A stretch of 64,000 nt of DNA from assembly GCA_965262585.1 (NCBI GenBank), contig OZ253546.1:558001-622000 (forward strand). The letters are read 5' to 3'. This document shows positions 59,596 through 64,000 of the stretch, one piece after another. Both the position numbers and the translations under genes were made by a program. The DNA comes from JAHRAW01 sp965262585. Lineage in GTDB: Bacteria; Pseudomonadota; Gammaproteobacteria; Arenicellales; Poriferihabitantaceae. Within the stretch, counting starts at the first letter, position 1, and each line of letters starts with the position of its first letter. The notes under the pieces are model-generated. The model was not told the origin of the DNA. It worked only from the letters and a program-made list of their open reading frames with translations, and ran no database searches.

Positions 59596-60378
59596 ATGAA
59601 TTCCCCCCCTGACGAGTTTATCGAGACTGCGGTTGACGCTGCGGATGCGGCGCGGCGGGTGACTGCCGGGTATTTTCGCACCGGGGTTAGTATAGTCGGC
59701 AAGGACGACCGCACGCCGGTGACCATTGCCGACCGGGAAGCCGAGCAGTGCGTCAAAGACTTGATCCTCGAGCGTCATCCCACGCACAGTTTCCTCGGCG
59801 AGGAGACCGGCGCCATCGACAACCGCACCGAGTGGCGCTGGGTAATCGATCCCATTGACGGCACCAAATCTTTCGCCACCGGCAACCCGATTTTCGGCAC
59901 CCTCATCGCCCTGCTGCATCGCGACCGCCCGGTGATCGGCATCATCGACCACGGCGCGCTTGATGAACGCTGGGTCGGCATCGCCGGGCAACCAACCACG
60001 CACAACGGCACGCCCTGCTCCACCAGCACCACGGAACAACTCGCCGACGGCTCCGTCTACACCACCACCCCCGACATGTTCACCGGCGAATCGCTGGCGC
60101 AGTTCAACCGCTTGTCCGGGGCTTTCCGCTTCCGGGTATTCGGCGGCGATTGCTATTGCTATGGCTTGTTGTCTTCGGGACACACCGAAGCAGTTTGCGA
60201 GGCGCAGATGAACGCCTACGATTACATGGCGCTGGTTCCGGTGGTCGAAGGCGCCGGCGGTGTCATCACCGATTGGCGGGGCGAGCGATTGACTTCCGCC
60301 TCCGATGGCCGGGTGTTGGCGGCGGCCAATACGCCGTTGCATCGGGCCGCGCTTGCCTACCTGAATTCGAACCTTTAA
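59596..60378 (+). CDS. hisN: Histidinol-phosphatase, inositol monophosphatase type
   Basis: 260 residues. Metal site motifs of the IMPase superfamily: FLGEETG (Glu), WVIDPIDGTKSFATGNPIFG (DPxDGT) and GGDCYCYGLLSSGHTEAVCE with NAYDYMALVPVVEGAGGVI. The GNPIFGTLIALL and FGGDCYxY variants fit HisN rather than SuhB or CysQ. Removes phosphate from histidinol phosphate. ettA follows 23 bases later. Confidence 0.85.
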   Translation: MNSPPDEFIETAVDAADAARRVTAGYFRTGVSIVGKDDRTPVTIADREAEQCVKDLILERHPTHSFLGEETGAIDNRTEWRWVIDPIDGTKSFATGNPIFGTLIALLHRDRPVIGIIDHGALDERWVGIAGQPTTHNGTPCSTSTTEQLADGSVYTTTPDMFTGESLAQFNRLSGAFRFRVFGGDCYCYGLLSSGHTEAVCEAQMNAYDYMALVPVVEGAGGVITDWRGERLTSASDGRVLAAANTPLHRAALAYLNSNL

Positions 60379-60401
60379 CCGGCCACACTCGAGCAAATAA
60401 A

Positions 60402-62063
<1,662 letters not shown>

Positions 62064-62079
62064 CCGCGTTGGGAATGGC

Positions 62080-63285
62080 GAGTTGGGGACGCGGGAATCC
62101 AGTACAACATGCCGGCGATAGCCGACTCCCCAGGCCCGTCATTCCTGCGACAGCCGACTCCCCAGGGCCGTCATTCCGGCGATAGCCGACTCCTTATTTG
62201 GCTTTCTGGATTCCCGATACGATGAAAAATATAGTCGCTGGCGCTCCCTATTTTTCTATCGTTCGGGAATGACGCACTTTTGATATTCCTCGTTTGCGGA
62301 TAGGGGCAAGTCGCGATGGGTACCTACGAAAAAAACCACAATCTCGTCATTCTCGTGCCCCAACTCGTCATTCACGCGACAGCGGGAATGACGAGTTGGG
62401 GACACGGGAATCCAGTACAACATGCCGGCGATAGCCGACTCCCTACGCCGTTATTCTCGCGAAAGCGGGAATCCAGTGAGACATGTGCGGCGAGATCCGA
62501 CTCATTATTGGCTTTCTGGATTCCCGATACGATGAAAAATATGGTCGCTGGCGCTCCCTATTTTTCTATCGTTCGGGAATGACGACCTTGCGATAGCCGA
62601 CTCCCCAGGCCCGTCATTCCTGCGAAAGCCGACTCCTTATTGGCTTTCTGGATTCCCGATACGATGAAAAATATAGTCGCTGGCGCTCCCTATTTTTCTA
62701 TCGTTCGGGAATGACGACCTTGCGATAGCCGACTCCCCAGGGCCGTCATTCTCGTGCCCCCAAGTCGTTATTTCCGCGACAGCGGGAATGACGAGTTGGG
62801 GGACACGGGAATCCAGTGAAATATGCCGGCGATAGCCGACTCCCCAGGCCCGTCATTCTCGCGAAAGCGGGAATCCAGTACAACATGCTCGGCGATAGCC
62901 GACTCATTATTGGCTTTCTGGATTCCCGATACGATGAAAAATATAGTCGCTGGCGCTCCTTATTTTTCTATCGTTCGGGAATGACGCACTTTTGATATTC
63001 CTCGTTTGCGGATGAGGACTCCCAGACTCGTCATTCTCGTGCCGCCAAGTCGTTATTCCCGCGACAGCGGGGATGACGAGTTGGGGGACGCGGGAATCCA
63101 GTGAAATATGCCGGCGATAGCCGACTCCTTATTAGCCTTCTGGATTCCCGATACGATGAAAAATATAGTCGCTGGCGCTCCTTATTTTTCTATCGTTCGA
63201 GAATGACGGCGGCTGGCGCTCCCTATTTTTCTATCGTTCGGGAATGACGCACTTTTGATATTCCTCGTTTGCCGATGACGAGAGG
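62080..63285. repeat. Intergenic hairpin-repeat array 3 (five full 61-bp cores and one half)
   Basis: The largest array, filling the 1.2-kb gap between ettA and the outer-membrane gene (convergent ends). Cores at 62210-62270, 62520-62580, 62652-62712, 62922-62982 and 63144-63204, each exactly 61 bases. A right half lies at 63212-63245. Second-hairpin copies at 62360-62399, 62760-62799 and 63045-63084. Canonical GCGAAAGCGGGAATCCAG palindromes lie between. No transposase or other gene was seen. Confidence 0.9.
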
Positions 63286-63289
63286 CAAT

Positions 63290-64000
63290 CTAAAACCGCA
63301 CCTCACCCCTAAACAAAGCAGCATTTTCACCACCCTGACGATGTTCGCCAACCAAATCCAGGCCATAGCGGTTAGTTTCCCAACCGATGCCGAAGCGGTA
63401 ACTGTTGGTGGTGCCGAGGGTCATTTCGCTGTATGGGGTTAGCATTCCATCCCAACCATGAGGGGCGGATATGCCATAGCCAATGCGGGTGTTTAGGCGC
63501 ATTCCGTAATTAGTATCAGCGACGCTGTCTTCCGACAGACCGTTATCCCACAACTTGCCATCGCCAGCCTCACCGTAGCCGGGGCTCAGGCTGAGCGACA
63601 AACCTTGTCCGTCTTGACCGGATTTCAAGATAACGGTGCCGCTTATACCCCATTCGTCGTAATCTTCACGGCCTAGCAGGGTGTGGATATTACCTTCCAG
63701 CGTCACCCTCTGAGTGTGATACCGAAGCCCGGCGTTTAGTTCAAGTCCGGTGCCGGTTTCGCCATCGCCGCCGTCATGGCGCGCGCCTACTTCCAGGGTG
63801 GATTGCAATTTGGTGGCGTGGCTTATTGCCCAGGGCTGGCGGGCTTCCAGCGATACTCGAACTCGGTTGACGTCCACATCCAGCGAGCGAATATCGTTTG
63901 CGCGGTCGCCGTCCACATCTATCCATGTTTGCGAGACTTCGCCTTTAAGACGCAAGACGCCGCCATTGCCGAGGGACATTATCTGGCCACCGCCACCACC
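63290..64000 (-). CDS. Outer-membrane beta-barrel (autotransporter-type) C-terminus, cut by window edge
   Basis: At least 236 residues read in from the right edge; the ATG at 63979 is internal because the frame continues upstream through a Gly-rich stretch (GGGGGQI). Alternating hydrophobic strands with aromatic ends (LRLKGEVSQTWIDVDGDRAN, VTLEGNIHTLLGREDYDEWG, MLTPYSEMTLGTTNSYRFGI) and a final Phe (LFRGEVRF) are the pattern of an autotransporter translocator barrel. The passenger domain is outside the window. Confidence 0.75.
   Translation of the reverse strand, partial: GGGGGQIMSLGNGGVLRLKGEVSQTWIDVDGDRANDIRSLDVDVNRVRVSLEARQPWAISHATKLQSTLEVGARHDGGDGETGTGLELNAGLRYHTQRVTLEGNIHTLLGREDYDEWGISGTVILKSGQDGQGLSLSLSPGYGEAGDGKLWDNGLSEDSVADTNYGMRLNTRIGYGISAPHGWDGMLTPYSEMTLGTTNSYRFGIGWETNRYGLDLVGEHRQGGENAALFRGEVRF

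Noticed and set aside
60150..60401. Extension of ettA into hisN
   Set aside because: Same frame is open by chance; EttA homologues begin MAQYVF at 60402 and hisN is clearly coding in another frame.

Overview
The window reads as a free-living gammaproteobacterial chromosome. The housekeeping gene orders are gammaproteobacterial: nrdR-ribD-ribE, yajC/secD/secF, hfq-hflX, aroQ-accB-accC, fis-purH-purD and livK-H-M-G-F. FadE is the long 800-residue type, and EttA, HisN and EtfBA are present. Core genes are GC-rich. Ectoine breakdown genes (doeA, doeB), a sodium:solute symporter pair and branched-chain amino-acid uptake suggest a marine or saline, possibly uncultured, organism. No tRNA, rRNA or CRISPR array was seen.

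Layout. 1-8 kb (minus strand): riboflavin synthesis, NrdR and the Sec accessory genes. The usual yajC-secD junction is split by a tyrosine recombinase and an AAA+ ATPase. 8-13 kb: fatty-acid activation and oxidation (HAD hydrolase, acyl-CoA synthetase, FadE). 13-14 kb: first array of a hairpin repeat family. 14-16 kb: hflX (tandem-repeat insertion, probable CUG start) and hfq. 16-19 kb: ectoine degradation. 19-29.3 kb (plus strand): a defence island with RadC, a UvrD-type helicase fused to an Fe-S nuclease, a type III restriction-modification pair with a mosaic recognition domain, and an AAA15 ATPase/RloB pair. 29.4-34 kb: Na+ symporter pair and a TPR membrane protein. 34-42.6 kb (minus): purD, purH, fis, accC, accB, aroQ, lgt. 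42.7-45 kb: a DUF255 thioredoxin-fold protein. 45-50.7 kb: a second, AT-rich accessory region with an HNH / unknown / nucleotidyltransferase cassette, an orphan VapB antitoxin, a large reverse transcriptase with a possible HEPN tail, an HsdR scrap and an AAA-DUF4143 ATPase behind a perfect inverted repeat. 50.8-56.3 kb: dapB and the liv operon. 56.4-57.7 kb: second repeat array, an alcohol dehydrogenase scrap and an AT-rich PD-(D/E)XK nuclease gene. 57.8-62 kb: etfBA, hisN, ettA. 62-63.3 kb: third repeat array. 63.3-64 kb: the C-terminal barrel of an outer-membrane protein running off the edge.

Cross-cutting themes. (1) A 61-bp bulged-hairpin repeat has nine full copies of identical length in three intergenic arrays, with a second hairpin unit between copies. 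(2) Short tandem repeats occur in or next to housekeeping genes: 9/45 bp in hflX, 15 bp at the aroQ start, 7 bp ahead of livK, 11 and 31 bp between fis and DUF3426. (3) The strongest candidates for an undescribed system are the HNH / unknown / nucleotidyltransferase cassette at 45.3-46.8 kb and the RT-HEPN-like protein at 47.2-49.3 kb. The six-gene island at 18.9-29.3 kb comes next. All family assignments were made by eye from motifs and gene order; no database search was run.
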